Shown: positions 25,386 to 33,419 of the stretch, in pieces | Numbering within the stretch: the first letter of the stretch is position 1 | Layout: each line of letters opens with the position of its first letter | Assembly: GCA_964528565.1 (NCBI GenBank) | Contig: CAZGSP010000034.1 | Location: 1 to 40,559 of the forward strand | Direction of reading: 5' to 3' | DNA length: 40,559 nt | DNA from: UBA10133 sp964528565 | Lineage (GTDB): Bacteria; Patescibacteriota; Microgenomatia; UBA1400; MFAQ01 | Position numbers and translations under genes: made by a program | Notes under the pieces: model-generated | Told to the model about the DNA's origin: nothing | Databases searched by the model: none | What the model saw: only the letters and a program-made list of their open reading frames with translations

Positions 25386-26279
25386 TTATTGCGCTTGAAT
25401 TTTTAGGGGACGGATAATGGCACCGGTGAGCTCCAGGGAGTAGGGAGAGAAAGAAAAGCCTTCTTTTTCCGCCAGGATTTGATAGAGGCCGTTTTCCAGA
25501 GGCCGGGCGAACATAAATTGACCGAGTTTGTTGCTTTTGGTGGCCCGGGAAGTAAGCCCATTGTGTTGAATCTCCACCAAGACTCCGTCAAGGATCTTCC
25601 CTTCCGGAGTAAGAGTAAGACCGACTAAGGTATTGGGGGAGGTGGGCGTGAAGGGGATGGGGAGATGAACCGTGGGTGGGGTTTCTGCCGGAGGCGGACC
25701 AGCATTTATCGGAGGTTCCGGGGGTTCGGAAACCGGGGTGGGGACAGGGACGGGAGGGGTTGCCGGAGAAATGGCGTGTTCAGGAATAATGGGTAACGGT
25801 ACGGAGGAAGCTTGGAGGGGCGGGGGTGTTGGTTCCGGGACGGCAGCCGGGGTGACGGGAACAACGGGAGTCATGGGTACGGAAGGGGTGGAGACGGCTC
25901 CGGTGGTAAGTTCGATGCGGGCGTTGGAGACCGCTTGAGTACCGGCATTCGGCCCGGTAGGAAGAGCCATGTCTTCGGATACTTTTTCCGATCGTTTCCA
26001 TATATATTGAGTCGGGGAGTAGATGGATCGAATGAAAGCCAGGATCCAGACATCGAGAGACCGTCCCTGAACCGGGACAAAAGCCATACCGACGCCGAGA
26101 ACAATGAAAAGGAAAGAGAGTGGATATTTGAAGAAGAAAGGAAGGGGGAGACTATAAACGACGATAGCCAAAACAATGGCAATACCAAGCGAGGCAAATT
26201 GCTTGATAGTCATATCTCCGATCAAGCGGAAGCGGTAGGAGCTGATATCTTGCGGTAATGGATGTTGTTGGATGGCCAT
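25386..26279 (-). CDS. PrgI-family T4SS protein with Pro-rich and beta-domain extension
   Basis: 297 aa. Residues 1-115 match the PrgI family: HPLPQDISSYRFRLIGDMTI, two adjacent transmembrane helices (about 27-44 and 48-68), then RSLDVWILAFIRSIYSPTQYIWKR. PrgI is a VirB3-like inner-membrane component of Gram-positive T4SSs. An unusual extension follows: a Pro/Val/Thr-rich linker (about 130-215) and a C-terminal domain like the carboxypeptidase-regulatory/CnaB beta fold (LVGLTLTPEGKILDG, NKLGQFMFARPLENG). First gene of the PrgI-TraC-VirB4-CHAP group. Confidence 0.8.
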   Translation of the reverse strand: MAIQQHPLPQDISSYRFRLIGDMTIKQFASLGIAIVLAIVVYSLPLPFFFKYPLSFLFIVLGVGMAFVPVQGRSLDVWILAFIRSIYSPTQYIWKRSEKVSEDMALPTGPNAGTQAVSNARIELTTGAVSTPSVPMTPVVPVTPAAVPEPTPPPLQASSVPLPIIPEHAISPATPPVPVPTPVSEPPEPPINAGPPPAETPPTVHLPIPFTPTSPNTLVGLTLTPEGKILDGVLVEIQHNGLTSRATKSNKLGQFMFARPLENGLYQILAEKEGFSFSPYSLELTGAIIRPLKIQAQ

Positions 26280-26302
26280 AGTGAGGTGTGAAGTCTAAAT
26301 TA

Positions 26303-26308
26303 AGTATA
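26303..26308 (-). promoter_or_regulatory. -10-like TATACT upstream of the PrgI operon
   Basis: Minus-strand TATACT ends 23 nt before the ATG at 26279, so this transcript would have a short leader; no SD is visible in it. Confidence 0.45.
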
Positions 26309-26334
26309 TCGTGTCCAGCTGGTTTTGGGAAAAA

Positions 26335-26340
26335 TATAAT
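26335..26340 (+). promoter_or_regulatory. -10-like TATAAT upstream of the 774-aa gene
   Basis: Perfect TATAAT in the divergent gap; the predicted start of transcription is near 26347, leaving about 32 nt before the ATG at 26379. Confidence 0.45.
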
Positions 26341-26378
26341 ATATTTCAGTATGTTGAAAATGCTAAGATGAGAGCGAG

Positions 26379-28703
26379 ATGCAATTTTTGTTGTGCAATC
26401 AGAGATGGATATATTGGAAAAGGTTTTTATATAAGAATCTTGCTGAGCAATTTGAACTTGCTCAAGAGAATGCCGAAATGCATCAGTCATTGCGTAAAAC
26501 TGTGGGTAAGGAGAAAGCCAAGAAAAAGAGGGAACAAAAAGAAAAAGAAAAGTTGGGGTTGGCAGATTTACCTAAAGTTTTTGTTAATGATGGGCCTGAG
26601 GTTCTTACCGATGAAGAAGACGAGAAAGAGAAAAGGGAGAGAGAAGCCAAAACCAGAGACGAGGAGATGCTGGAAGTTCAAGCCCAAGTTGAAGAGAACG
26701 GGGGGCAGGAGATTGTTAATAATAACGCTGAAACGAGAAGTATTGTCCAGCTGGAACAAATGGGATTTTCAAGCAATGAGGCGGGAAGTATCTTGGAGAG
26801 AGCAATGGCCTTCGATGTTCTGGCGAGAGTTCTCACATCTCCCGAAGGATCAACATTGGAACTAGAGATTCCGGTAATGAAGGGAGGAGAAAGAGCTATT
26901 GAAAAACAACGGATCGAATTAAATCTGGATGTATTTCGGGACGATAAAGATGGAGAGACTTTTAAAGCATTGGCGCGACATTTTTGGAAAGATTTGGCGA
27001 CGCATGGAATAGAACAGGCTTCGAAAGAGGTGGGTCAACCACCAAGAATGTTGCAGTATTCCGATGCAGACGGAGAACTTTGTTTGAGATTTATGAGGGA
27101 AGCCGGGATAAAAAGCCCGGGTGTTGAGTTTGTAAAAAAGGGTGAACATGCCGTAGGAAAAGTGACGGTAGACAGTGGAGGTAAGAATGGTATTTTTGTA
27201 GAGCTGAATCAAGTCGGAAGTCCCGGAGAGGAAAAGTGGGTGGTAACCACCAGGATCGATCATCATGGAGAGGGTGACGATGCCAGCCAAAGCGCGGCAG
27301 AGATAGTGTACAAAGCCTTAGTTGGATTAGGACTTCTGGAAGGGAAAGCCGCTTATGAAAAAGCGGTTGACTTTCTAAACGCGATAGACAGCGGAAAGAT
27401 CCCGGGCACGATAACGAGAGATGAGATGCCAAATTTTTTTAGGAATAAATTTGCCCAATCCTTATATGGATTGCAGGAATTTCTCACCGGAGAGGACATA
27501 ATCACCTTCTTTAAGATGGGAGGTAAGCCTCTTGAAGTGTTGATTGATAAACAAAAAAAAGCGATAAGAACAAAGGGTTTTTCGAAGGTTAAAGAGGGTG
27601 AAACAAAGGTAGATAAATGGATAAAAAAAGTTCAAGAGAAGGTAGACCGATCTGTTGCCGCGATCGAAAAGTTGGTGGCAGACGGATGTGTCCTGGAGAC
27701 AGAAAAGTATGGACGAGTTCTGGTAGATATTGGCGGAACTGTTCCTCTGACGGCCAGGGCGGCAAAGCTCATGGGCTTTGAAGGATACATAAACTGGAAA
27801 CCGGAAGATATGTTTTTTATGGTAGTGGCGGATAATAAAATTGATTTTGAATTTAAAGATGGAATTAGGGTCAGAAACATGCTGATCAAAAAAGACGGTA
27901 CCGAGTTAAAGATCGGCTTGGGTGATATTGTTAAAGAAATGACGGGAGAAAAAGGAAGGGTTGGAGAGGGAGTAAAGAATTATATCGAAGGGCCAAAACA
28001 AAAAGAAGAAAAAGGGGAAATTGTTGAGACAGAAAAAGAAGCCGAAAAAACCAAAAACTTGGTTTGGTATGAGGGGATCTTGGATGATTTGAAAATTGCT
28101 TCGTTTTTGGATAAACACCTTTCAAGAGAAGAACTTAACCGTAGCAAGGAGGTGATGAAAAGATTGAGAAGTAAATTCCCAAATTTTCCACTTCTGTCTC
28201 AGAACGAAGGCACTGAGGGTGATGATATCAGGCAAAGGTTGAGGGCGGCATACGAATATTTGAAGGGAGGACAAGTGTCTCCTATAGCGAGGGAAATTTG
28301 GGGTACGAGAGAACAGGCAATCACATTTTTGAACAGTATTGGTATAGGCGACCATGTGGGGGTAGCTTACTTGCCGGGATCGGAGGAGGGCAAGATGGCG
28401 GGGAATACAGAACCTGTTGAAAAGACTGCCGAAAAGTCGGGGGTTTTGTTGTCGGAAGAGAACCCGTTACTTCAAGAACTCAAAGGCACGGCAGAGATCG
28501 GTAAATGGGAGGCTATGATGGCTGAGATTAATGCACTTCCGGCAAAAGAACGAGAAAACAAGTTTTTGATATTGGTCGCGCTAGCCAGAATCCAGAGAAA
28601 TAAACGATTTTTAGATAAAGCCGTTGATCCTGACGGGAAAATTGCCAAGTTCTGGACGGAACAAAAGAGTAGATTGGCGGATTTGGGAGTTAAACTGGTA
28701 TAA
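26379..28703 (+). CDS. Large soluble protein with DHH-phosphoesterase-like motifs, unknown
   Basis: 774 aa with no signal peptide or transmembrane helix. The start is uncertain: ATG 26379 gives an odd Trp-rich leader, and ATG 26478 (MHQSLRK) is an alternative. Residues about 35-105 are a highly charged coiled-coil-like stretch. The centre carries three motifs in the order seen in DHH phosphoesterases: SDADGE (about 228-233), VDSGG (264-268) and RIDHHGEGD (292-300) followed by SAAEIVYKAL. A later region (about 430-510; KYGRVLVDIGG, LMGFEGYINW) could correspond to the DHHA1-like lobe. Known members cut small nucleotides or oligonucleotides. The classical first His-x-NPDxD is not complete, so activity is open. 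It opens a two-gene plus-strand unit inside the T4SS locus. Confidence 0.7.
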   Translation: MQFLLCNQRWIYWKRFLYKNLAEQFELAQENAEMHQSLRKTVGKEKAKKKREQKEKEKLGLADLPKVFVNDGPEVLTDEEDEKEKREREAKTRDEEMLEVQAQVEENGGQEIVNNNAETRSIVQLEQMGFSSNEAGSILERAMAFDVLARVLTSPEGSTLELEIPVMKGGERAIEKQRIELNLDVFRDDKDGETFKALARHFWKDLATHGIEQASKEVGQPPRMLQYSDADGELCLRFMREAGIKSPGVEFVKKGEHAVGKVTVDSGGKNGIFVELNQVGSPGEEKWVVTTRIDHHGEGDDASQSAAEIVYKALVGLGLLEGKAAYEKAVDFLNAIDSGKIPGTITRDEMPNFFRNKFAQSLYGLQEFLTGEDIITFFKMGGKPLEVLIDKQKKAIRTKGFSKVKEGETKVDKWIKKVQEKVDRSVAAIEKLVADGCVLETEKYGRVLVDIGGTVPLTARAAKLMGFEGYINWKPEDMFFMVVADNKIDFEFKDGIRVRNMLIKKDGTELKIGLGDIVKEMTGEKGRVGEGVKNYIEGPKQKEEKGEIVETEKEAEKTKNLVWYEGILDDLKIASFLDKHLSREELNRSKEVMKRLRSKFPNFPLLSQNEGTEGDDIRQRLRAAYEYLKGGQVSPIAREIWGTREQAITFLNSIGIGDHVGVAYLPGSEEGKMAGNTEPVEKTAEKSGVLLSEENPLLQELKGTAEIGKWEAMMAEINALPAKERENKFLILVALARIQRNKRFLDKAVDPDGKIAKFWTEQKSRLADLGVKLV

Positions 28704-28740
28704 TTTTGGATAGAATTAGTTTCAATTTTTGAATAATAAC

Positions 28741-31590
28741 ATGGAAACACTTGGATTTGGCGAACTAGGCACCCCAGAATTTTCTGACGAACAATTGGAT
28801 GATATGGCTAGAAAGCTGAAAAAGGGTAGTCCCGTTCCAGATTCTGAGATTATAGCTGCCACCACACAAATGGCAGCTGAGCCTGTGGAGATACAACAGG
28901 GAAAAGAACCTGAAGAAACACTAGATACGGCAAGAGGAGTTGTCGGAATGCCGGAGCCAAAAGAAAAAGCCCCCGTGCAAGGGAAGGCTTGGTATGACGG
29001 GCTCGGTAAAGACTTACTAGAAGCGTCTCGGGCACCACGAGTGTGGAAAGACCCAAAGGATCATAGTAAGGGTACACGAACCAATGATCAAATTGAGGCA
29101 GACAAACAAAAAATCAGAGAGGCTACCGAAAGACTGAGAACGCAGAGAATAAAAGTCGATGGGCTCTCCGATAGAGAAACCAGAAATAAGATTGCCGATG
29201 CGAGGAGGTTAGTTTTTGGTGGAGTGGATAGTGTGAGAAGCGGAATGACCGTAGATGAAGCGAGGGTAGTTTTGGACGGAATGGGCGTCGATACGAGTAA
29301 GATTGGGAGTGAAAATCAACAGCAACAATTACCTCAGCAAGGAGAAGTGGGTGAGGCAGTAAGAGTAGCCGAACCAGTCCCCGCAGGTGATAAATGGCAA
29401 AATAAACTTGACGCTACTTTAGAAATTATTGGTGGATATTCTGCAGGAAGCAAAAAACAGGCTCTTGAGAATTTAAGGAGAGAAATGGTTAAAGATCTCG
29501 CTCCTGCCGGAATACTGAGATCGGTAGAAGGAATGCTTGAATCACCGGATTTGGTGGCGCGACCGGTAATAAGTCTTACTGAAGCCGAGAGGCAGGCTGA
29601 ACCGGTTTATGGAAATTTTGATGCAGTACGCCAAAAGGAAGCCGCTCAAAGATGGCTTGATAGGTTCGGAGGTGTCGTGGGAGCAGAAGAAATGAGAAGA
29701 AAAATGCAGGAAATTGTCGATTATAAATTAGAATTATCACCCGCGCAGGAGGATTTGATCAGAACCTATTGTTTGGAAGGTGTTTTTGATAGAGGGGCAA
29801 ACGGTGAAAAGGCTATAACTCAAGGTTTGTTTGGTGAAACCGGTTATTTATTTACTGAATTAGGTATTCCTCAGGATAAATTGAGTTTGGTCAGGGAAAG
29901 GGTAAATGAGATAGCAAAAGAGCTGGGATTGGATAACTTTATAAGTATACGAAATGTGGTGACTGAATGGAACGGTCTTAACAAATTGGAGGATATTACA
30001 TCCAGTGGATTACGTTCGGGTTTATTTGTGCCTAAATATACCGAAGATTGGTTTGAGGGGGATTATGATAAGCAAGGTAATAGACAAGGAGAACGATGGG
30101 TCACCCTGCCGGAGATTGGAAGGGTAAATATGCAAGTAGAGGTTAGTAAGGCGATGCTGGCATTAAAGAATTTTTTTGATTCCAATGATTATTGGGAAGG
30201 TTATGTAGGAGTGGCTCAGGAAAAGAAAAATCAACTCTATGAGAGTTTAGGCATTAACAAGTATATTGGTGAGGTAGCTTTTGGAATGGCAATGTCAAAT
30301 TTGATCTTTACCGATACAAAGGGGACTAGCCTTGACCCGTTTTTGTTGATGATCCATGGGGAGTCAAAAAGACGAAAAATGAGAGAGGTGGATATAGATA
30401 GAGAAAAAACAGTGCAAGCTTTTTTTCAGTATCGAATGGCAACTACCGGGAAGAAACCGTCAATGGACGAAGTTGAAGTTTGGTTGTCTGAACACTATCC
30501 AAGCCATTTGATACCCACAGGGTTGTCCGGAGGTGGATTGAGAGCTTTGGAGAGGGGAGAGTGGCTTCAATGGAGGGTCCAAGAGAATTTGTATTCCGGT
30601 GCCCAAAGATCGATCGAAGTGACTTTTGAGACCAATAGGGAAAAATGGATTCAAACCGCCGAAAGGGGTTTTGCTGTAGATGGTGTAAATGTCAGATGGA
30701 CTGAAGCTGAATTGATGGCTATATATGGAAGGAAGCAAGAATTGGCCAGGATGGGGGCAAGGGCACGTTTGCAGCGAGACAACGAAAGGGCCGAGATCAT
30801 GAGGACAGGATCGGCTGTAGAAAGGCAAAGAGCTGAGGTCGAAATCACTGAAGAGAAGCAACTGGATAAAGAATGGAAAGCGTTAACCAAAAATGTGACG
30901 GAATTGGGTGGAGTTAAAATTGCCACCGACATTGAGACTAGAATCCTGGAGATGAAAACCGCATTAGACCTATTAATTGCCTTAAAAGAGGTAATGACCC
31001 CAGGAGCGGATCTGGATAAGATAGCAAAGTTTAAATCTAAATGTATTGTCCACTGGAAGACGTCAATGAGTGCGGCGGGAATTGTTAGCGGCGGAATGAT
31101 TCCGGAAGAGTTTTCTCTGATACCGGGACAGAGGCAAAGTGTGGATGAATGGGTTGGAAGTGTTACGGTTACGGCATGTGAAGCATACTTGCATGAAAAT
31201 TCGGTAGCAAACTTTCTTAATCCGAACCCTTTATCGATGGACGTTTTATCAGAAAAGGCGGAATTGTTGATGTCTACGAATGTACAAACCCCGGAGATTA
31301 ATAGGTATATTTGGACGGGAAAGGATTCCGAAAAAACCGAACCGTTGTTAAGAAATAAACGGAATTACATTAGCTATGTAGACAAGCTTTGGAAAAGTTG
31401 TTTTGATGTCATAGATAAGGTTTCGAGAGATCTGAATCCAAAAGACTATCCGTGGTGGTGGAGTGCGGGTGTGCGTGCCTCAGCAAAGATAAGAGAATTG
31501 GCCATAGCGGCCAATAAACCTGACAAGACAGGAATTTTTCCGAGAAATTACTGGGAAAATGCCAAAAAGGCGATGAAGCTTCAGCGATAA
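28741..31590 (+). CDS. Large soluble protein of unknown function
   Basis: About 949 aa from the ATG at 28741 (an in-frame TTG at 28729 is possible). There is no signal peptide and no membrane helix. The first 220 residues are acidic and low-complexity with Gln-rich patches; the rest is helical and Trp/Arg-rich, for example WLSEHYPSHLIPTGLSGGG and LQWRVQENLYSGAQR. The C-terminus is basic (RNYWENAKKAMKLQR). I recognise no family. It follows the 774-aa gene by 37 bp on the same strand and converges on the VirB6 gene with 11 bp between stops. Its fixed place between T4SS gene blocks suggests a linked role such as cargo or a cytoplasmic accessory, but this is inference. Confidence 0.7.
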   Translation: METLGFGELGTPEFSDEQLDDMARKLKKGSPVPDSEIIAATTQMAAEPVEIQQGKEPEETLDTARGVVGMPEPKEKAPVQGKAWYDGLGKDLLEASRAPRVWKDPKDHSKGTRTNDQIEADKQKIREATERLRTQRIKVDGLSDRETRNKIADARRLVFGGVDSVRSGMTVDEARVVLDGMGVDTSKIGSENQQQQLPQQGEVGEAVRVAEPVPAGDKWQNKLDATLEIIGGYSAGSKKQALENLRREMVKDLAPAGILRSVEGMLESPDLVARPVISLTEAERQAEPVYGNFDAVRQKEAAQRWLDRFGGVVGAEEMRRKMQEIVDYKLELSPAQEDLIRTYCLEGVFDRGANGEKAITQGLFGETGYLFTELGIPQDKLSLVRERVNEIAKELGLDNFISIRNVVTEWNGLNKLEDITSSGLRSGLFVPKYTEDWFEGDYDKQGNRQGERWVTLPEIGRVNMQVEVSKAMLALKNFFDSNDYWEGYVGVAQEKKNQLYESLGINKYIGEVAFGMAMSNLIFTDTKGTSLDPFLLMIHGESKRRKMREVDIDREKTVQAFFQYRMATTGKKPSMDEVEVWLSEHYPSHLIPTGLSGGGLRALERGEWLQWRVQENLYSGAQRSIEVTFETNREKWIQTAERGFAVDGVNVRWTEAELMAIYGRKQELARMGARARLQRDNERAEIMRTGSAVERQRAEVEITEEKQLDKEWKALTKNVTELGGVKIATDIETRILEMKTALDLLIALKEVMTPGADLDKIAKFKSKCIVHWKTSMSAAGIVSGGMIPEEFSLIPGQRQSVDEWVGSVTVTACEAYLHENSVANFLNPNPLSMDVLSEKAELLMSTNVQTPEINRYIWTGKDSEKTEPLLRNKRNYISYVDKLWKSCFDVIDKVSRDLNPKDYPWWWSAGVRASAKIRELAIAANKPDKTGIFPRNYWENAKKAMKLQR

Positions 31591-31601
31591 CTTATTTTGG
31601 G

Positions 31602-33353
31602 TTATGTTTTGGCAATCTCATCGACCACCGGTTTTACCTTTGTCCCATCTTTGAGTTTCTCTTGCATTTTTCCTGAGATTCCACTCGTGTATTTAGGAAG
31701 CGGAAGTTTGTAACCACTTTGAGCCCATTTATCTTGGAGATTGACTCCACCCTTAAGTGCTTCGCCGATGGCGGCGCCGTAGGGGAACGGTGGTGTCTTG
31801 AGTGCCTTCTCAACCATCTCACAGTACTTGCTGGACATCATTAGTAACCCAAAACCTATGGTAGCAAGCATAAGGCTACCAACGGAACCGGTCCAAGTGC
31901 CAGGGGTAACACTTCCGGGTATGGTTAGTGGCGGTGTCCAGATATTACTTAAGGTGGAAAGCTGGTTTACCCCAAGAAGATTTTCCAGTCCGGATGTTAT
32001 TAATCCGGCAAGGATACCTCCTTCGGCCGCTAGGGATAATAATGGTTGACACATAAGTGCGTATGAAAGGGTGAGAAAGAATATCGCCACGGGAAAGACG
32101 GCTAGATTGCCGTAGATACCTCTTAACCAATCACTAAAAGAAGTGGAGCCGGGGAAAAGATTACCGAGAAGAATAACTGGAGCAAAAATCAGATTAATAA
32201 TCACTCCGAAATAAGCCTGGAAAAGTTTCATGATTAATTTGAAATAGGAGATAGCAACTGCGAACATAATAATAAATGCTATGACAATTCCAAAGAAATT
32301 CACTATAAACATTTCTAAAATTGCTACCACGATACCCATAAGTCCTCCGATGATTAGATTAAATAAGACAAAAGGAGATACCATTATGGCGACGAGCATG
32401 TTGACGAAAAATGATCCGAAAGCACCAAGCATTCCTTGACCGCTGACGTGCCTGATTAAAATATCTCCTGCCCCTGATCCAATACCACCATTATTGAGTA
32501 TGGCATCGGGGCCTCCAAGCTTCAGGACATTGATGGCCATTGCGTCCGCTACGGTAGAAAGATCCACGAGAAAACCGACGATGGCATAGGAAAAAGTAAT
32601 CATCAGGAGAGTAGCTACAAGCCTGGGTATAGCGAGCTGGATGGTGGCTGCAGTTTTGGAGTCTATCTTAACACGGAACATGATCATGATACCGTAGAGG
32701 ACGAATCCAATAGCAAATAACATATAAGAAATATTTCTGAAGGCGCGCCAAAGAGGAAGGATGGGGGCGAGAGCGGTAAAACCGTAGCCTGGTCCGGCCG
32801 CATACGTATCGCCAATAATGTGATGTTTTCGAAGATTGGAGGCAATATAGGTTAAATAATCTGCTGTACCTGCAGGTCTCGAAGATAATAAGCTTGTGGT
32901 GAATTTCCCTAACTTTCCAATAAGACCTCCCGGTGCCGTGGGAGCGAAAGCGAGATCACTGATGTTCGTATTTATGGTGACGGGAGTGTTTTTTAGCTTC
33001 TCGAACATTTCTAGTGAATGCTTTATGGAGTCCAGAAAATTGTCGGATGGATTGGTAAAATTCAAAGCACTAGCCCACTCCATACCTTGAAGGACGACGA
33101 TATCGACAAAACCAACACCATCACCACTCAAAGTGTCAATACCTACCCCACACTTACCGGAGTACCAAGTTTCGAGATTCATAAGGTCCCCGGAACGTTT
33201 ATCACAGAATTCTTTTACATAATCTTGAGGACCCTTTGCTCCTTCGATACCGAGGATGTTGGTGGCCGCGCTAGCTGAGGGGATAATGACAAGAGAAATT
33301 GTTATGAACGATGTAGTAAATATGAATCTGAGATATTTTTGAAGACGGGACAT
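31602..33353 (-). CDS. VirB6/TrbL-like T4SS channel protein
   Basis: 583 aa. An N-terminal signal peptide (about 1-29, ending SASA) precedes a hydrophilic external part of about 190 residues. Seven or more hydrophobic segments (about 205-500) follow, including ISYMLFAIGFVLYGIMIMF, the long ILEMFIVNFFGIVIAFIIM region and PVAIFFLTLSYALMC. A charged cytoplasmic tail ends it. Length, topology and context match the polytopic VirB6/TrbL components that form the inner-membrane channel. It follows the secreted Cys-rich protein in the same direction. Sequence identity to any named family member could not be tested. Confidence 0.75.
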   Translation of the reverse strand: MSRLQKYLRFIFTTSFITISLVIIPSASAATNILGIEGAKGPQDYVKEFCDKRSGDLMNLETWYSGKCGVGIDTLSGDGVGFVDIVVLQGMEWASALNFTNPSDNFLDSIKHSLEMFEKLKNTPVTINTNISDLAFAPTAPGGLIGKLGKFTTSLLSSRPAGTADYLTYIASNLRKHHIIGDTYAAGPGYGFTALAPILPLWRAFRNISYMLFAIGFVLYGIMIMFRVKIDSKTAATIQLAIPRLVATLLMITFSYAIVGFLVDLSTVADAMAINVLKLGGPDAILNNGGIGSGAGDILIRHVSGQGMLGAFGSFFVNMLVAIMVSPFVLFNLIIGGLMGIVVAILEMFIVNFFGIVIAFIIMFAVAISYFKLIMKLFQAYFGVIINLIFAPVILLGNLFPGSTSFSDWLRGIYGNLAVFPVAIFFLTLSYALMCQPLLSLAAEGGILAGLITSGLENLLGVNQLSTLSNIWTPPLTIPGSVTPGTWTGSVGSLMLATIGFGLLMMSSKYCEMVEKALKTPPFPYGAAIGEALKGGVNLQDKWAQSGYKLPLPKYTSGISGKMQEKLKDGTKVKPVVDEIAKT

Positions 33354-33363
33354 AGCTAAAAAA

Positions 33364-33369
33364 ATTATA
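33364..33369 (-). promoter_or_regulatory. -10-like TATAAT 10 nt before the VirB6 gene
   Basis: Perfect TATAAT on the minus strand, in the 64-bp gap after the terminator-like hairpin, ending 10 nt before the ATG at 33353. Confidence 0.45.
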
Positions 33370-33393
33370 CAGGAAAAAGAGGATGAGGAAATA

Positions 33394-33419
33394 AACAGAA
33401 CAAGAGAAATGATTCTGTT
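33394..33419 (-). terminator. Possible weak terminator after the secreted Cys-rich gene
   Basis: AACAGAA (33394-33400) and TTCTGTT (33413-33419) form a 7-bp stem with a 12-nt loop that includes the stop codon. On the minus strand it is followed by TTTATTT, which is short and broken, so efficiency is doubtful. Confidence 0.4.

Noticed and set aside
26311..26865. 184-aa plus-strand ORF rich in Lys/Arg
   Set aside because: It is a +1-frame shadow of the charged N-terminal region of the 774-aa gene.
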